Source: an uncultured Alphaproteobacteria bacterium
GTDB taxonomy: Bacteria > Pseudomonadota > Alphaproteobacteria > RF32 > CAG-239
Assembly: GCA_944392255.1 (NCBI GenBank)
Contig: CALXVY010000009.1
Coordinates: 1-50,713 of the forward strand
DNA: 50,713 bases
Direction of reading: 5' to 3'
Positions 24,961 to 35,821 of this stretch are shown here, piece after piece. The notes beneath the pieces were generated by a model, which saw nothing but the letters and a program-made list of their open reading frames with translations, was not told the origin of the DNA and did not search any database. The position numbers and the translations under genes are program-made. Numbering within the stretch: the stretch's first letter is position 1; each line of letters opens with the position of its first letter.

Positions 24961-25329
24961 CTAGGCTTGCTTTTCCAAAACGCTAATTACATATTCATAA
25001 AAATTCTTGTCTTCTTCATGAAGGGCCGAATCTCTTTTTTCTTTTGCTCTCTCCAAAGTTGTTCCTTCTACACAAAAAACTTTTTCACAAGAAACCGCAC
25101 ATCTGTTACGAGCAATATCTGCTATTCCGCCTTTAACAAAATAGCTTTCTATTACTTTTAATTGGTTGTCCAATACACGAACTATACCATTGCGTAACAA
25201 TAATAAGGTTGGTGCTCTGTCCGGTAATATGGTAATGTCGCCATCTATGGCCGGAAGCTGCAGCGCAGCTACTTTTTTAGTGCTGAAAACTTTGTATGGA
25301 CGAGAGATTCGAAAAAGTATTTCCTTCAT
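24961..25329 (-). CDS. atpC: ATP synthase F1 epsilon subunit
   Basis: A 122-aa epsilon subunit. It has the N-terminal beta-sandwich with ALQLPAIDGDITILPDRAPTLLLL and the GGIADI strand, then a short C-terminal helical hairpin. It couples gamma rotation in F1 and may inhibit hydrolysis. It is the last gene of the operon, 11 nt after atpD. Confidence 0.9.
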   Translation of the reverse strand: MKEILFRISRPYKVFSTKKVAALQLPAIDGDITILPDRAPTLLLLRNGIVRVLDNQLKVIESYFVKGGIADIARNRCAVSCEKVFCVEGTTLERAKEKRDSALHEEDKNFYEYVISVLEKQA

Positions 25330-25340
25330 GATTTTTTACC

Positions 25341-26885
<1,545 letters not shown>

Positions 26886-26903
26886 TTAACTCTCCTATTG
26901 CTC

Positions 26904-27824
26904 TTAAAGTGCCTCAGCACCGGATATAATTTCCGTCAATTCGGTTGTGATAGCCGATTGACGAATGCGGTTATATTTTATGGTTAATTTATTAATCATA
27001 TCAGTTGCGTTTCTGGTCGCATTATCCATTGAGGTCATACGTGCGCCATGCTCAGATGCCTGAGAATGAACGACAGCCTTAAAAATAACACCACGGAAAA
27101 TCAACGGAAGCATTCCTTCCAATAGAGCTATTTTATCAGGTTCATAATCATAAAATGCGCCTCTGACGACATTGGTGGGAAGATGAAGTTTATTATATTC
27201 AAATTCTTCAATCTTCAAAGGCAAAATTTGTTCATCGACTATTTCGCGACTAATGGCGGATTTAAAACGACTGACTATAACTTCGCAAACATCTATTTTT
27301 TCTTGATGATAAGCATCCAACACATCATATCCGATATCTGATGCTTCATAATATTTTGCACCTTTAGCAGCCACACCTTCTTTTGTTTTTACAATCAAAT
27401 CGCCATAGCGACTTTTCAAAATATCGCGACCTTTTTTACCGATGCAATATATTGAAACATTTTTGCCTTCTGACTTTAATTCTTCTATGCGGCGTGCTGC
27501 TTCTCTTGCAACACCAGAGTTAAAGCTGCCACATAATCCGCGATCTGAGGTAAAGACAAGAAGAAGATAATTTTGAGCTTGTTTATTTTCTCTCATCATT
27601 TTGGGCCATTCTATGTTTTGGCCGGTTGCTTCTTCTTGTTGCTTTAACTCATAAATCACGCGATTTGCACAAGACAAAAGATTGTGATTATAAAACTCAG
27701 ATTTTCCGATTAAGCCTTGAGACCGACGCAGGCGCGCAGCAGCTACCATTTTCATCGCCGAGGTAATTTTACTCGTCGATTTAACGGTGCTGATGCGAGT
27801 TCTTAACTCTTTTAATCCTGCCAT
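26904..27824 (-). CDS. atpG: ATP synthase F1 gamma subunit
   Basis: A 306-aa central-stalk subunit with the N-terminal helix GLKELRTRISTVKSTSKITSAMKMVAAARLRR, the middle SDRGLCGSFNSG and the C-terminal helix ASEHGARMTSMDNATRNATDMI. It rotates inside the alpha3-beta3 ring. It lies between atpA and atpD in the standard order. Confidence 0.96.
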   Translation of the reverse strand: MAGLKELRTRISTVKSTSKITSAMKMVAAARLRRSQGLIGKSEFYNHNLLSCANRVIYELKQQEEATGQNIEWPKMMRENKQAQNYLLLVFTSDRGLCGSFNSGVAREAARRIEELKSEGKNVSIYCIGKKGRDILKSRYGDLIVKTKEGVAAKGAKYYEASDIGYDVLDAYHQEKIDVCEVIVSRFKSAISREIVDEQILPLKIEEFEYNKLHLPTNVVRGAFYDYEPDKIALLEGMLPLIFRGVIFKAVVHSQASEHGARMTSMDNATRNATDMINKLTIKYNRIRQSAITTELTEIISGAEAL

Positions 27825-27833
27825 GTTTTAACC

Positions 27834-29384
27834 TCAAGCTGCTTCTTCAATCTTCTTATATTCATTCAAGAAATTATCATAAAATTCTGTTAATTTCTTA
27901 TCCAAATCTTCGGATATAATCTTTGTATCGGCAATTTCTTCCAGATATGCGGGATAATTTGTCTTCAAAGCTTTAATTGCAGATTGTTCAAAATCGCTTA
28001 TTTCTTTGAGTTCCAACTTATCCAAATATCCGCGTACTCCGGCAAAAATTGATACAACTTGTTCTTCTACCGGCATTGGATGATATTGCGGTTGTTTCAA
28101 CAATTCGGTTAAACGAGCACCACGCGCCAGCAAGTTTTTGGTTGCTGCATCTAAATCAGATGCAAATTGCGCAAATGATGCCATTTCTCGATATTGTGCC
28201 AATTCCAGCTTAATCTTTCCGGCAACTTGTTTCATTGCCTTGATTTGTGCGGCAGAACCAACACGACTTACCGATATACCTACGTTTACAGCCGGACGAA
28301 CACCTTGGTAGAACAAGCCTGTTTCCAAAAAGATTTGTCCGTCGGTAATAGAAATCACATTCGTCGGAATATACGCTGATACGTCACCGGCTTGGGTTTC
28401 AATTACCGGAAGTGCAGTCAAAGAGCCGCCACCAAGTTCATCATTCATCTTAGCAGCTCTTTCAAGCAAACGAGAGTGCAAATAGAACACATCTCCGGGG
28501 AAGGCTTCACGCCCTGGCGGACGACGCAAGAGCAATGACATTTGTCTGTATGCCGTTGCTTGTTTGGTTAAGTCATCATAGAAAATAACAGCATTCATAC
28601 CATTATCTCTGAAAAACTCGCCCATGGCGCAACCTGAATATGGTGCCATAAATTGCATCGGCGCCGGATCAGATGCCGTAGCAGCAAGAACAATAGTGTA
28701 ATCCATTGCACCATGGTCACGTAAAGTTTTTACAACTTGTGCCACGGTTGAACGCTTTTGTCCGACAGCTACATATATACAGTAAAGTTTTTCTTTTTCA
28801 GATTTTGCATTATCATTAATGCGTTTTTGATTTATGATCGTATCGACAATAATTGCCGTTTTTCCGGTTTGACGGTCGCCAATAATCAACTCACGTTGTC
28901 CGCGACCAATTGGAACCAGAGAATCTACAACCTTCAGACCGGTCTGCATCGGTTCATAAACGCTGCGTCTGGTGATAATACCGGGAGCTTTTACTTCTGA
29001 CAATCTAAACTCATCAGATTTAATTTCTCCTTTACCGTCAATCGGCTCACCCAAAGCATTGACCACGCGGCCGAGAAGACCTTTTCCGACAGGAACGCTC
29101 ACAATTTTATCAGTGCGTCTTACCGTATCGCCTTCTTTGATGTTTTGGTCTGAACCGAAGATAACGATACCGACATTATCTTCTTCCAGATTCAACGCCA
29201 TGCCTTTGATGCCGCCATCGAATTCAACCAACTCTCCAGCCTGTACTTTATCCAGACCATAGACACGGGCAATACCATCACCGACGGATAAAACCTTGCC
29301 TACTTCGGAGACATCAATATCCACTTTGGCTCCGGCGATTTTTTCCTTTATAATGGAAGATATTTCGCTTGCATGCACAGACAT
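27834..29384 (-). CDS. atpA: ATP synthase F1 alpha subunit
   Basis: A 516-aa regulatory nucleotide-binding subunit with P-loop GDRQTGKT (169-176), [12 protein letters not shown] near the start and the [21 protein letters not shown] signature. Its ATG shares one base with the atpH stop codon (TAATG), so the two genes are translationally coupled. Confidence 0.97.
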   Translation of the reverse strand: MSVHASEISSIIKEKIAGAKVDIDVSEVGKVLSVGDGIARVYGLDKVQAGELVEFDGGIKGMALNLEEDNVGIVIFGSDQNIKEGDTVRRTDKIVSVPVGKGLLGRVVNALGEPIDGKGEIKSDEFRLSEVKAPGIITRRSVYEPMQTGLKVVDSLVPIGRGQRELIIGDRQTGKTAIIVDTIINQKRINDNAKSEKEKLYCIYVAVGQKRSTVAQVVKTLRDHGAMDYTIVLAATASDPAPMQFMAPYSGCAMGEFFRDNGMNAVIFYDDLTKQATAYRQMSLLLRRPPGREAFPGDVFYLHSRLLERAAKMNDELGGGSLTALPVIETQAGDVSAYIPTNVISITDGQIFLETGLFYQGVRPAVNVGISVSRVGSAAQIKAMKQVAGKIKLELAQYREMASFAQFASDLDAATKNLLARGARLTELLKQPQYHPMPVEEQVVSIFAGVRGYLDKLELKEISDFEQSAIKALKTNYPAYLEEIADTKIISEDLDKKLTEFYDNFLNEYKKIEEAA

Positions 29385-29938
29385 TATTGTCCACCTTTCA
29401 TCATCATTTCTAAACGATTTAATTTTCCCAAAACAGAATCGTCTATCATGGTTGAGCCATATTGCATCCTTAAACCGCCTAAGAGTTCAGGTACAATATT
29501 ATAGTTAACCACAATTTTCTTACCAAATTTCTGTTCCAGCATTTGTAAAACTTTTTCATTTTGCTTATCGGTCAATTTTTTTACCGAATCAACCGAGATT
29601 TCCGTAATATTTTGCTTCTTGTAATATAAATGCACAAACGCATCCAAAATCTGTTCGATTTCGGCAAAACGATTATTATCGGCAATTATATCAAGGCAAT
29701 TCAAACTTTCTTTAGAAAGCTTCAGTTTAGAAGCAATCTCTTTCAATGCAGATTTTTTAGAATCTGCATTCCAGAGCGGATTAGCAAAAGATTTGGCAAA
29801 ATTTTCTTCTTCTTTTATAACTTTAATCAATGTTAAAACATCGCCATGGACTTTTGCCACTGCTTTTAATTCCTCAGCAGCGCCATACAATGCTTCAGCA
29901 TAAACAGATGCAATTTTACTTTTAGAATCTTTTTTCAA
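29384..29938 (-). CDS. atpH: ATP synthase F1 delta subunit (OSCP)
   Basis: A 184-aa stator subunit with helical N-terminal domain ([14 protein letters not shown]) and the C-terminal [27 protein letters not shown]. The best start is a TTG codon at 29938, since no ATG fits. F0 genes are absent from this operon, as is normal in alphaproteobacteria. A 12-bp palindrome TATTAGCTAATA lies upstream at 29982-29993; its meaning is unknown. Confidence 0.93.
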   Translation of the reverse strand: MKKDSKSKIASVYAEALYGAAEELKAVAKVHGDVLTLIKVIKEEENFAKSFANPLWNADSKKSALKEIASKLKLSKESLNCLDIIADNNRFAEIEQILDAFVHLYYKKQNITEISVDSVKKLTDKQNEKVLQMLEQKFGKKIVVNYNIVPELLGGLRMQYGSTMIDDSVLGKLNRLEMMMKGGQ

Positions 29939-30057
29939 TGTATTTTACTCTACTCAAATATTCATCCGATGGCTCACATATTATTAGCTAATAGTTTCTA
30001 ATTTATTAAAATATTAAATATTCACTTTAAAAACATTTTCTCTTTAGTATGTAATTT

Positions 30058-32238
30058 CTACATAAAATTATAAGGGTCAATATCCACCTCCACTCGTACG
30101 GAATTTGGAACATTTATCCGGCTCAGCCACTGATATAAAACATCCTGAATTTTTATTAACTTTGTGGTTTTTAACAGCAAACGATAACGATATTTTCCGC
30201 GCAATTTATAAATTGGCGCCTGTGCCGGTCCCAAAACCGATATCGAATCCGAATTGGGCGCAATTCCACCTAACTGGTTAGCCACGCGTTCTGTTTGTTC
30301 TTGATTTCCGCCACTGATAATCAACGCCGCTAAACGTCCGTACGGCGGAAGTTTTAACATTCTTCTGGTTTTCTTTTCCAGACTCAAAAATTCTTCTCTG
30401 TTTCCACTCAACAAAGCTTTCAAAACCGCATTTTCCGGATATAATGTTTGCAAATAGACAACGCCTTTTTTCTCACCTCTGCCGGCACGCCCCGAAACTT
30501 GTGACAATAATTGATATGTTTGCTCTGTGGCGCGTAAATCACTTCCCATCAAGCCTAAATCAGCATCAACAATTCCCACTAAGGTTAAGCTTGGAAAGTG
30601 GTGTCCTTTAGCAAGAATCTGTGTTCCAATTAAAATATCGACCTCGCCTTTTTCCATTTCATAAATCACTTCGGAGACATCGGATAAGGTTGATGTTATA
30701 TCGCTAGATATCACACGAATCCTTGCCTCAGGAAAACGGCATTTCACTTCTTCGGCCACGCGTTCAACCCCTGGGCCACAAGCGGTTAATCCACTTTCTG
30801 AGCCACATTCTGGACAAGATGAAGGAATCGGTATCGAATAGCCACAATGATGGCAGACCAAGTTTTTGGTATTTTTATGCTCGGTCAACCAAGCGGTGCA
30901 ATGAGGGCACTGAATTCGATGTCCGCAATCGCGGCAGATAATGAGCGGAGCATAGCCTCTTCTGTTCAGAAACAGCATGGACTGCTCGCCTTTTTGCAAA
31001 TTGGATTTCAATGCCTCGACCAAACTTGGCGCCAACCACGATGTTCCCCACTCACCTTTTTGCGGCTTATCTTTTTTCAAATCTATAATCTCTATTTTCG
31101 GCAACTCGGCAGCTGCGTAACGGCTGGTTAATTTAACCACCTCATATTTACCTTCATCAACATTATTCAAGGTTTCCAAATCCGGTGTAGCCGTAGCCAA
31201 AATAATCGGAAAGGCTTCCATTTTAGCTCTGACAACCGCCATATCTCGCCCCTGATAATTGACACCATCTTCTTGCTTGTAAGAATGGTCGTGGCTTTCA
31301 TCTACAACAATCAAACCTAAATTTTTATAAGGCAAAAACAAAGCTGAGCGTGCACCTACAATCACTTTGGCTCTTCCCTCAGCTATTGCCAACCAATTAT
31401 CGGTTCGCTCCTTGGTGCTTAATCCTGAATGCCAGCAAGCCGGCTTAACACCGAATCTTCTTTCAAATCGACCTAACCATTGGCTGGTCAAAGCAATTTC
31501 CGGCACGGTGACCAAAACTTGCTTGCCTTTACTCAACGCCTCTGCCACGGCCTCAAAATAAACTTCGGTTTTACCCGAACCGGTCACACCGTCTAATAAT
31601 GTTACGGAAAAACCTTCACCAACCTTGGCAACCAATTGTTCCGCCGCAGCTTTTTGCTCAGTGGTTAAATCAACCTTATGAAACTCTCCCTTGGGTTCGG
31701 CAAACTCTTTTTTCTTTTCTACCTCTATTGGCTTTAGCACACCGGCATCTATCATGGTTTTAATCACGCTTTGACCGACCCCTGCACCTTTAGCTATCTC
31801 CGCCCTTGAATATGGATAATGTTTGAGTAAATCTATCACCCGCCAACGAGCATCAGAATTTTTTAATTTGGCTTCAGCCAAAGTTTTGCCGGACAATGTA
31901 TAAAGCACATTCATCTTCGGGTCTTCAAATGCGCCTTTAGCAGAAAGCACCATTTTTAAGCTCAAACCTAAAAATGCCATATTATAGGTGGCAACAAAGC
32001 TGACAAATTTTCTTAAAGCATCAGATAAAGGCGGAAGTCTTAACACCTCGATAATCGGTTTGATTTTGCTCTCGGGAATATCTGCAGATTTGCCTAACTT
32101 CCAAACCACACCGACTTGTTGTTCCCTGCCCCAAGGCACCCTTACGATTGAGCCTAAAACCACATTATCGCTTTCAACCTTATAGTCAAAAACGTCATTA
32201 AAAGGCAGAGGTAACAATACGCCGACAATCTCAGACAA
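30058..32238 (-). CDS. priA: Primosomal replication-restart helicase PriA
   Basis: About 726 aa. It has the N-terminal 3'-DNA-binding domain (VLLPLPFNDVFDYKV), P-loop LDGVTGSGKTEVYFEA, VVDESHDHSYKQ and zinc-binding Cys pairs (CRDCGHRIQCPHC; CHHCGY; CPECGS). Helicase motifs end with QVSGRAGRGEKKG. I place the start at TTG 32238, which has AAGG about 9 nt upstream; another TTG at 32295 would add 19 basic residues. Its position next to atpH and xerC is conserved in alphaproteobacteria. Confidence 0.95.
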   Translation of the reverse strand: MSEIVGVLLPLPFNDVFDYKVESDNVVLGSIVRVPWGREQQVGVVWKLGKSADIPESKIKPIIEVLRLPPLSDALRKFVSFVATYNMAFLGLSLKMVLSAKGAFEDPKMNVLYTLSGKTLAEAKLKNSDARWRVIDLLKHYPYSRAEIAKGAGVGQSVIKTMIDAGVLKPIEVEKKKEFAEPKGEFHKVDLTTEQKAAAEQLVAKVGEGFSVTLLDGVTGSGKTEVYFEAVAEALSKGKQVLVTVPEIALTSQWLGRFERRFGVKPACWHSGLSTKERTDNWLAIAEGRAKVIVGARSALFLPYKNLGLIVVDESHDHSYKQEDGVNYQGRDMAVVRAKMEAFPIILATATPDLETLNNVDEGKYEVVKLTSRYAAAELPKIEIIDLKKDKPQKGEWGTSWLAPSLVEALKSNLQKGEQSMLFLNRRGYAPLIICRDCGHRIQCPHCTAWLTEHKNTKNLVCHHCGYSIPIPSSCPECGSESGLTACGPGVERVAEEVKCRFPEARIRVISSDITSTLSDVSEVIYEMEKGEVDILIGTQILAKGHHFPSLTLVGIVDADLGLMGSDLRATEQTYQLLSQVSGRAGRGEKKGVVYLQTLYPENAVLKALLSGNREEFLSLEKKTRRMLKLPPYGRLAALIISGGNQEQTERVANQLGGIAPNSDSISVLGPAQAPIYKLRGKYRYRLLLKTTKLIKIQDVLYQWLSRINVPNSVRVEVDIDPYNFM

Positions 32239-32321
32239 AATCTTTTTCCTTATTCTTTTGTTCTTAATATTATCAATCTGCTTTGCTTTATACAAATCTG
32301 TTTACATTTTACGCACAAAAA

Positions 32322-32354
32322 AAATCCGCATTTGATTTTACTCAAATACGGATT
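32322..32354 (-). terminator. Terminator-like hairpin
   Basis: AATCCGCATTTGA and TCAAATACGGATT pair with one C-A mismatch, flanked by A and T tracts. It follows the small membrane protein gene on the minus strand. Confidence 0.7.
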
Positions 32355-32361
32355 TTGTTTT

Positions 32362-32661
32362 TTAGAAAAACGGGCTTAGTAGTTTAATGATTCCATAAAC
32401 AACTAATGAGGCTATCACCAAACCTATGCATTGTTGTGTTTCGGTATATTGCGCTATCAACGGCATTTGCACCAACAAATATTTGCAACCGGCTATACAG
32501 GCAATATATCCCAAACCGCTCATAAGCGTGCTTAAAAAACTAAAAACTCTGAAAGCTGTTGCCAACAATAACGCACTGATAAACAACAAAGCATAAAACC
32601 ACAAATTCTGCAGGCATAAAAGTTCCCAAGCCTGTTTTACAAAACTAAATACTTCTTCCAT
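32362..32661 (-). CDS. Small integral membrane protein
   Basis: A 99-aa protein with three probable membrane helices (about 20-42, 45-66 and 76-98) and a short N-terminal helix. I see no catalytic motif and no family. It ends in its own terminator and is divergent from xerC. The function is unknown. Confidence 0.6.
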   Translation of the reverse strand: MEEVFSFVKQAWELLCLQNLWFYALLFISALLLATAFRVFSFLSTLMSGLGYIACIAGCKYLLVQMPLIAQYTETQQCIGLVIASLVVYGIIKLLSPFF

Positions 32662-32769
32662 AATGATTTATTAAAAATTAAAGTTTGGCTTGAAAATTAC
32701 TCCTTATTTTTATGATTTGTCAAATTTAAAATACATATTTTTTTAAACTATTTTTGCTATTCTTTTTAT

Positions 32770-33690
32770 ATGAAACAGGAAATTAGATATAATGTTGATG
32801 CTTCTTTGAAACAAATTATCAAAGAATGGCTCGATTGGCTCACCGATGAGCGTAAATATTCGCCGCACACACTCGATGGATATGCTCGTGATTTGGCTGA
32901 TTTTACCGCCTCTTTTGATAAGCCTCTCTCCCTCAAACAGCTTGAAAAAATGGATGTGCGAGCTTTCCGCAACTATATTTCTGCTAAAGCTGCTCATGGG
33001 CTTGAGAAATCTTCTCTGGCGCGGCATATTTCTACGCTTCGTAATTTTTTCAAATTCCTCAATGCACGTAAAATTATCAAAAATACCGCAATTTCAGTTA
33101 TCTCTTCACCCAAGCGCAACAAGGTTTTGCCTAAAGCGCTTGATGTGAACCAAACTTTTGATGTGTTGGAAGAAAGCAAAAATTTTGCGACCAACGCTTG
33201 GCAAGGACTTCGTGATGCCGCTATTTTTACCCTGCTCTACGGATGCGGTTTGCGTATCTCCGAAGCCCTTAACCTCAACGTTGGTGATATAGACAGCAAT
33301 GATTTCGTACGCATCCGGGGTAAAGGTAATAAAGAAAGAATCGTGCCCGTGCTACCTCAAATCAAAGATGCCATCAATGCTTATTTGAAAGAATGCCCCT
33401 ATCATCTTAAAAGTGGCGAACCGCTTTTCTTGGGCGCCAGGGGTGAGCGCCTCTCGCCACGGATTATACAACGGCAGCTGCAAAAAATTCGCGCGGGGCT
33501 CGGACTACCTGAAAACTTAACTCCTCATGCGCTGCGACATTCTTTTGCAACTCACCTCTTGGCGGAAGGAACCGACCTACGCTCCATTCAAGAGCTCCTT
33601 GGTCATGCTTCCCTCTCGACAACTCAGCGATATACTGATGTTAATATCGAAACTCTCAAAAAAGAATACTCCAAACTGAAGCCTGTTTGA
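32770..33690 (+). CDS. xerC: Tyrosine recombinase XerC
   Basis: A 306-aa Xer recombinase resolving chromosome dimers at dif. It has a SAM-like core-binding N-terminal domain (13-105) and a catalytic domain with Arg162 (GCGLRISEAL), Lys185 (RGKGNKER), His253/Arg256 (HALRHSF), His279 (LLGHASLS) and Tyr288 (TTQRYTDV). Its place next to priA and the atp operon supports XerC rather than XerD or a phage integrase. The stop codon lies inside the first copy of a 72-nt repeat (33685-33756). Confidence 0.93.
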   Translation: MKQEIRYNVDASLKQIIKEWLDWLTDERKYSPHTLDGYARDLADFTASFDKPLSLKQLEKMDVRAFRNYISAKAAHGLEKSSLARHISTLRNFFKFLNARKIIKNTAISVISSPKRNKVLPKALDVNQTFDVLEESKNFATNAWQGLRDAAIFTLLYGCGLRISEALNLNVGDIDSNDFVRIRGKGNKERIVPVLPQIKDAINAYLKECPYHLKSGEPLFLGARGERLSPRIIQRQLQKIRAGLGLPENLTPHALRHSFATHLLAEGTDLRSIQELLGHASLSTTQRYTDVNIETLKKEYSKLKPV

Positions 33691-33756
33691 CCGCATCAGT
33701 TAGACGGCCGCTCTGACTGGGGCTTGAAACCGCGATGCTCTCTTAGTTCTTGGCGG
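33685..33756 (+). repeat. 72-nt direct repeat, copy A
   Basis: Ungapped match to 34020-34091 at about 80% identity. The first 25 and last 28 bases are nearly identical and the middle differs. The copy starts on the last codon and stop codon of xerC. Its end (ACCGC...GCGGT) can form a short stem. See copy B. Confidence 0.75.
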
Positions 33757-33783
33757 TACTTTCGTGCCACGTTCAAAAAATGT

Positions 33784-33812
33784 TTGCTTTTTTGCTTTTA
33801 TCTCATTACAAT
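33784..33812 (+). promoter_or_regulatory. Sigma-70 promoter of the putative ncRNA
   Basis: TTGCTT (33784-33789), 17-bp spacer, TACAAT (33807-33812). No open reading frame follows, so transcription from about 33820 would make a non-coding RNA. Confidence 0.65.
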
Positions 33813-33819
33813 CCTCTTT

Positions 33820-33980
33820 GCAGGTTAGAGATAGCCTGTGGTGTCTGAAAAACATCTCACTAATAAACATCCACTTGAGGTGGAGTGCATGATATAAGCC
33901 TATTTATAGGTCGAATAAATGCGTCTGTGTTAGTGCAGTTTTTCAGCTCCACCGCCGATGTTTTTTAACATTCGGCGGTA
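33820..33980 (+). ncRNA. Putative structured non-coding RNA, about 160 nt, unassigned
   Basis: Downstream of a good promoter lies a long nested stem. GGTG (33840-33843) pairs with CACC (33950-33953), CTGAAAAAC (33845-33853) with GTTTTTCAG (33938-33946) and CACTAA (33858-33863) with TTAGTG (33930-33935). Inside are the hairpins TCCAC/GTGGA (33870-33884) and CCTA/TAGG (33899-33910). A GC-rich hairpin follows and can terminate it. Length and rod shape recall 6S RNA, but I cannot match 6S consensus sequence, and SRP, RNase P or tmRNA signatures are absent. Confidence 0.6.
33952..33978 (+). terminator. Hairpin at the 3' end of the putative ncRNA
   Basis: CCGCCGATGTT pairs with AACATTCGGCGG with one bulged T. 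A modest T-run (GTTTTAAC) follows. Confidence 0.6.
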
Positions 33981-34019
33981 TGTTTTAACAAGCTGGCGGC
34001 AGCTTGACAAACGTAGCAC

Positions 34020-34091
34020 GTTTGACCGCATTAGTTAGACTGCCTATCTTGCGGTGCCTCGTGACCGCGATGCTATCTTCGTTCTTGGCGG
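34020..34091 (+). repeat. 72-nt direct repeat, copy B
   Basis: Second copy of the repeat at 33685. It is preceded by two small perfect hairpins: AAGCTG/CAGCTT (33990-34005) and AAACGT/ACGTTT (34009-34023). It lies 43 nt before the HTH gene. The rest of the 444-nt gap between xerC and that gene holds the ncRNA and no protein gene. Confidence 0.75.
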
Positions 34092-34134
34092 AAAAAACAC
34101 GGCTCGAACAAAAAAACTGAAAAGGAGTTGAAAT

Positions 34135-34377
34135 ATGTTAGATAAAAAACAAGCTAAACAAAATTTGAAACAAACCAGATTGAACCTTGCCGAGCAAATT
34201 ATCGCTCTCCGGCGCGCCAATCATATGCGCGTGGTGGATCTTTCCGCTCAATCTGACGTGCCCTCAATCTATATTGAAAAACTGGAACTTGGTCTTGCCG
34301 AACTCAATATCGGCTATCTCAACCAAATTGCTCGAACTTTTCATCAAAAAATTTCCATCGAATTGGAAAATGTATAA
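34135..34377 (+). CDS. Small helix-turn-helix (XRE/Cro-type) protein
   Basis: An 80-aa protein made almost entirely of one Cro/C1-type HTH domain: LAEQIIALRRANHMRVVDLSAQ, then SDVPSIYIEKLELGLAELNIGYLNQIARTF. A strong AAAGGAG precedes the ATG. It may act as a repressor of itself or of the upstream ncRNA/repeat region; targets are unknown. Confidence 0.8.
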   Translation: MLDKKQAKQNLKQTRLNLAEQIIALRRANHMRVVDLSAQSDVPSIYIEKLELGLAELNIGYLNQIARTFHQKISIELENV

Positions 34378-34390
34378 TAATTATAAAAAA

Positions 34391-34417
34391 AAATACCGGC
34401 ACCTTGCGCCGGTATTT
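34391..34417. terminator. Bidirectional terminator
   Basis: AAATACCGGC and GCCGGTATTT form a perfect 10-bp stem around ACCTTGC with flanking A and T runs. It serves the HTH gene and the convergent rpmG. Confidence 0.92.
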
Positions 34418-34444
34418 TTCTAAACTTAAAAAGTATCAAAGAAA

Positions 34445-34612
34445 TTACTTCAATTTCTTTTCAACGAACTCTTCGTGTTTTCTTGACTTCTTGTCATATT
34501 TTTTCAAAGTCAATTTTTCCGGATGAGTTCTCGGATTCTTTTCAGCAAGAAAAAATGTGCCGGTTCCGGCTGTGCTTTCCATTTTAACTTTTACTTTTAC
34601 TGCTTTTGCCAT
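34445..34612 (-). CDS. rpmG: 50S ribosomal protein bL33
   Basis: A 55-aa protein: it begins MAKAVKVKVKMESTAG, continues with FFLAEKNPRTHPEKLTLKKY and ends HEEFVEKKLK. It has no Cys, so it is the zinc-free type of bL33. The ATG and the bases before it are identical to those of rpmF (22 nt in all). It lies downstream of the S41 peptidase and rnr genes, as expected in alphaproteobacteria. Confidence 0.95.
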   Translation of the reverse strand: MAKAVKVKVKMESTAGTGTFFLAEKNPRTHPEKLTLKKYDKKSRKHEEFVEKKLK

Positions 34613-34699
34613 TTTCTTATACTCTTATTTTTAGGTTTCAAATTAAAACATTTAGCCGCATTATGCACGTTTCCTAAACTTTGTCAATAAATTTTTTTA

Positions 34700-35821
34700 T
34701 CATAATTGGGATTCTATGATATATTTTGCCACACTGATATCAAATTCTTGCTTTTCTCGCCCTTGACTCTGGCATATTGTTTGCGGCTTTTGATTAACAA
34801 ATTTTTCCATGTTGGCAACTTCTTGAGTGCCATAAGTACAAATATCGGGCATTACGCCATTTCCATCCAGCGCTTCTCCTCCCGCTGTATAAAAATATCC
34901 GCGCGTCAACCCCATAACCGCTCCATTGGGCAACTCGTACAATTCTTGTTTGCTTCCTTTACCAAATGTTGTCGTACCAACCAATTTGCCGCGGCTTTGT
35001 GCCTGCATGGCTGAGGCAACCAACTCTGCCGCAGACATTGTTTCTCCATCAACCAAAATGACTAATGGTTTGTCTTGTGTCTTATCTTCTTCATCAGCAT
35101 GATAATATGTTATCTTACCATCTGCCTTGCTTTCTGCAACCATAATACCACCTGACAAAAACATATCTGCAACCTTCATGGCTTCTGACAATTCTCCTCC
35201 GACAGAACCGCGTAAATCTAAAATTATGCCCTCATAGTTAGGATTTTCTTGCCATGTTTTTTCTAAATTTTTTATTGTATAATCGTTAAACGCGCTAATC
35301 TTTATATAGAGTATATTGTCTTGCAAACCTGCGGCAAAACTCTTGGCCGCCCCACTTTTTACCACAGCTTCACTTTGCCCTTCCGGATAATATTTTGATA
35401 CTCCATCCAAACTTTGATTAACGGCTTCTTCCATTATCGTATCCAAAATCATAAAGTCATTTTGTTTGGCTCTGGAAGAAACATTTTGCGCCGCCTTTAT
35501 CATATTTTCGGTCAATTTGTTCCATGCTTCTATGTTTTGTCTGTTCTCGGGTTTGAGATGGCTACGCACAACACGTCCCTTATAATATAAAGACATACGT
35601 TTTTCATCATCGGCCACAGATAAATTTTTATCAATATTATGCAAAGCCTTTAAGCCATTGATGGCCATGTTTTCTATATCTTCTGGCTGATAATGTATAT
35701 ATTTTTCTTGCACCAAATTAAAAGCGCTCTGATAAACTTCGGCACTGTTATATTCTTGTGCTTGGGCAAATGAGGACAATAACATCCCCCAAGATATTAT
35801 TCCAAAATATTTTTTCTTCAT
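34700..35821 (-). CDS. Exported S41-family (C-terminal processing) peptidase
   Basis: A 373-aa protein with a signal peptide (MKKKYFGIISWGMLLSSFAQA). The S41 protease core has GIILDLRGSVGGEL and the Ser263-Lys288 pair in VDGETMSAAELV and TTTFGKGSKQEL. Unlike CtpA/Prc it has no obvious PDZ domain; a helical region (about 30-145) replaces it. It is likely a periplasmic endopeptidase of unknown target. Its start overlaps the rnr stop by 4 nt (ATGA). Confidence 0.88.
   Translation of the reverse strand: MKKKYFGIISWGMLLSSFAQAQEYNSAEVYQSAFNLVQEKYIHYQPEDIENMAINGLKALHNIDKNLSVADDEKRMSLYYKGRVVRSHLKPENRQNIEAWNKLTENMIKAAQNVSSRAKQNDFMILDTIMEEAVNQSLDGVSKYYPEGQSEAVVKSGAAKSFAAGLQDNILYIKISAFNDYTIKNLEKTWQENPNYEGIILDLRGSVGGELSEAMKVADMFLSGGIMVAESKADGKITYYHADEEDKTQDKPLVILVDGETMSAAELVASAMQAQSRGKLVGTTTFGKGSKQELYELPNGAVMGLTRGYFYTAGGEALDGNGVMPDICTYGTQEVANMEKFVNQKPQTICQSQGREKQEFDISVAKYIIESQL

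Noticed and set aside
29982-29993. Palindrome TATTAGCTAATA upstream of atpH
   Set aside because: A single 12-bp palindrome in AT-rich DNA may be chance; no second copy or regulator nearby supports an operator.
33820-33980. Calling the structured RNA 6S, 4.5S, RNase P RNA or tmRNA
   Set aside because: None of the conserved sequence signatures of these RNAs could be matched; only overall shape and length recall 6S.
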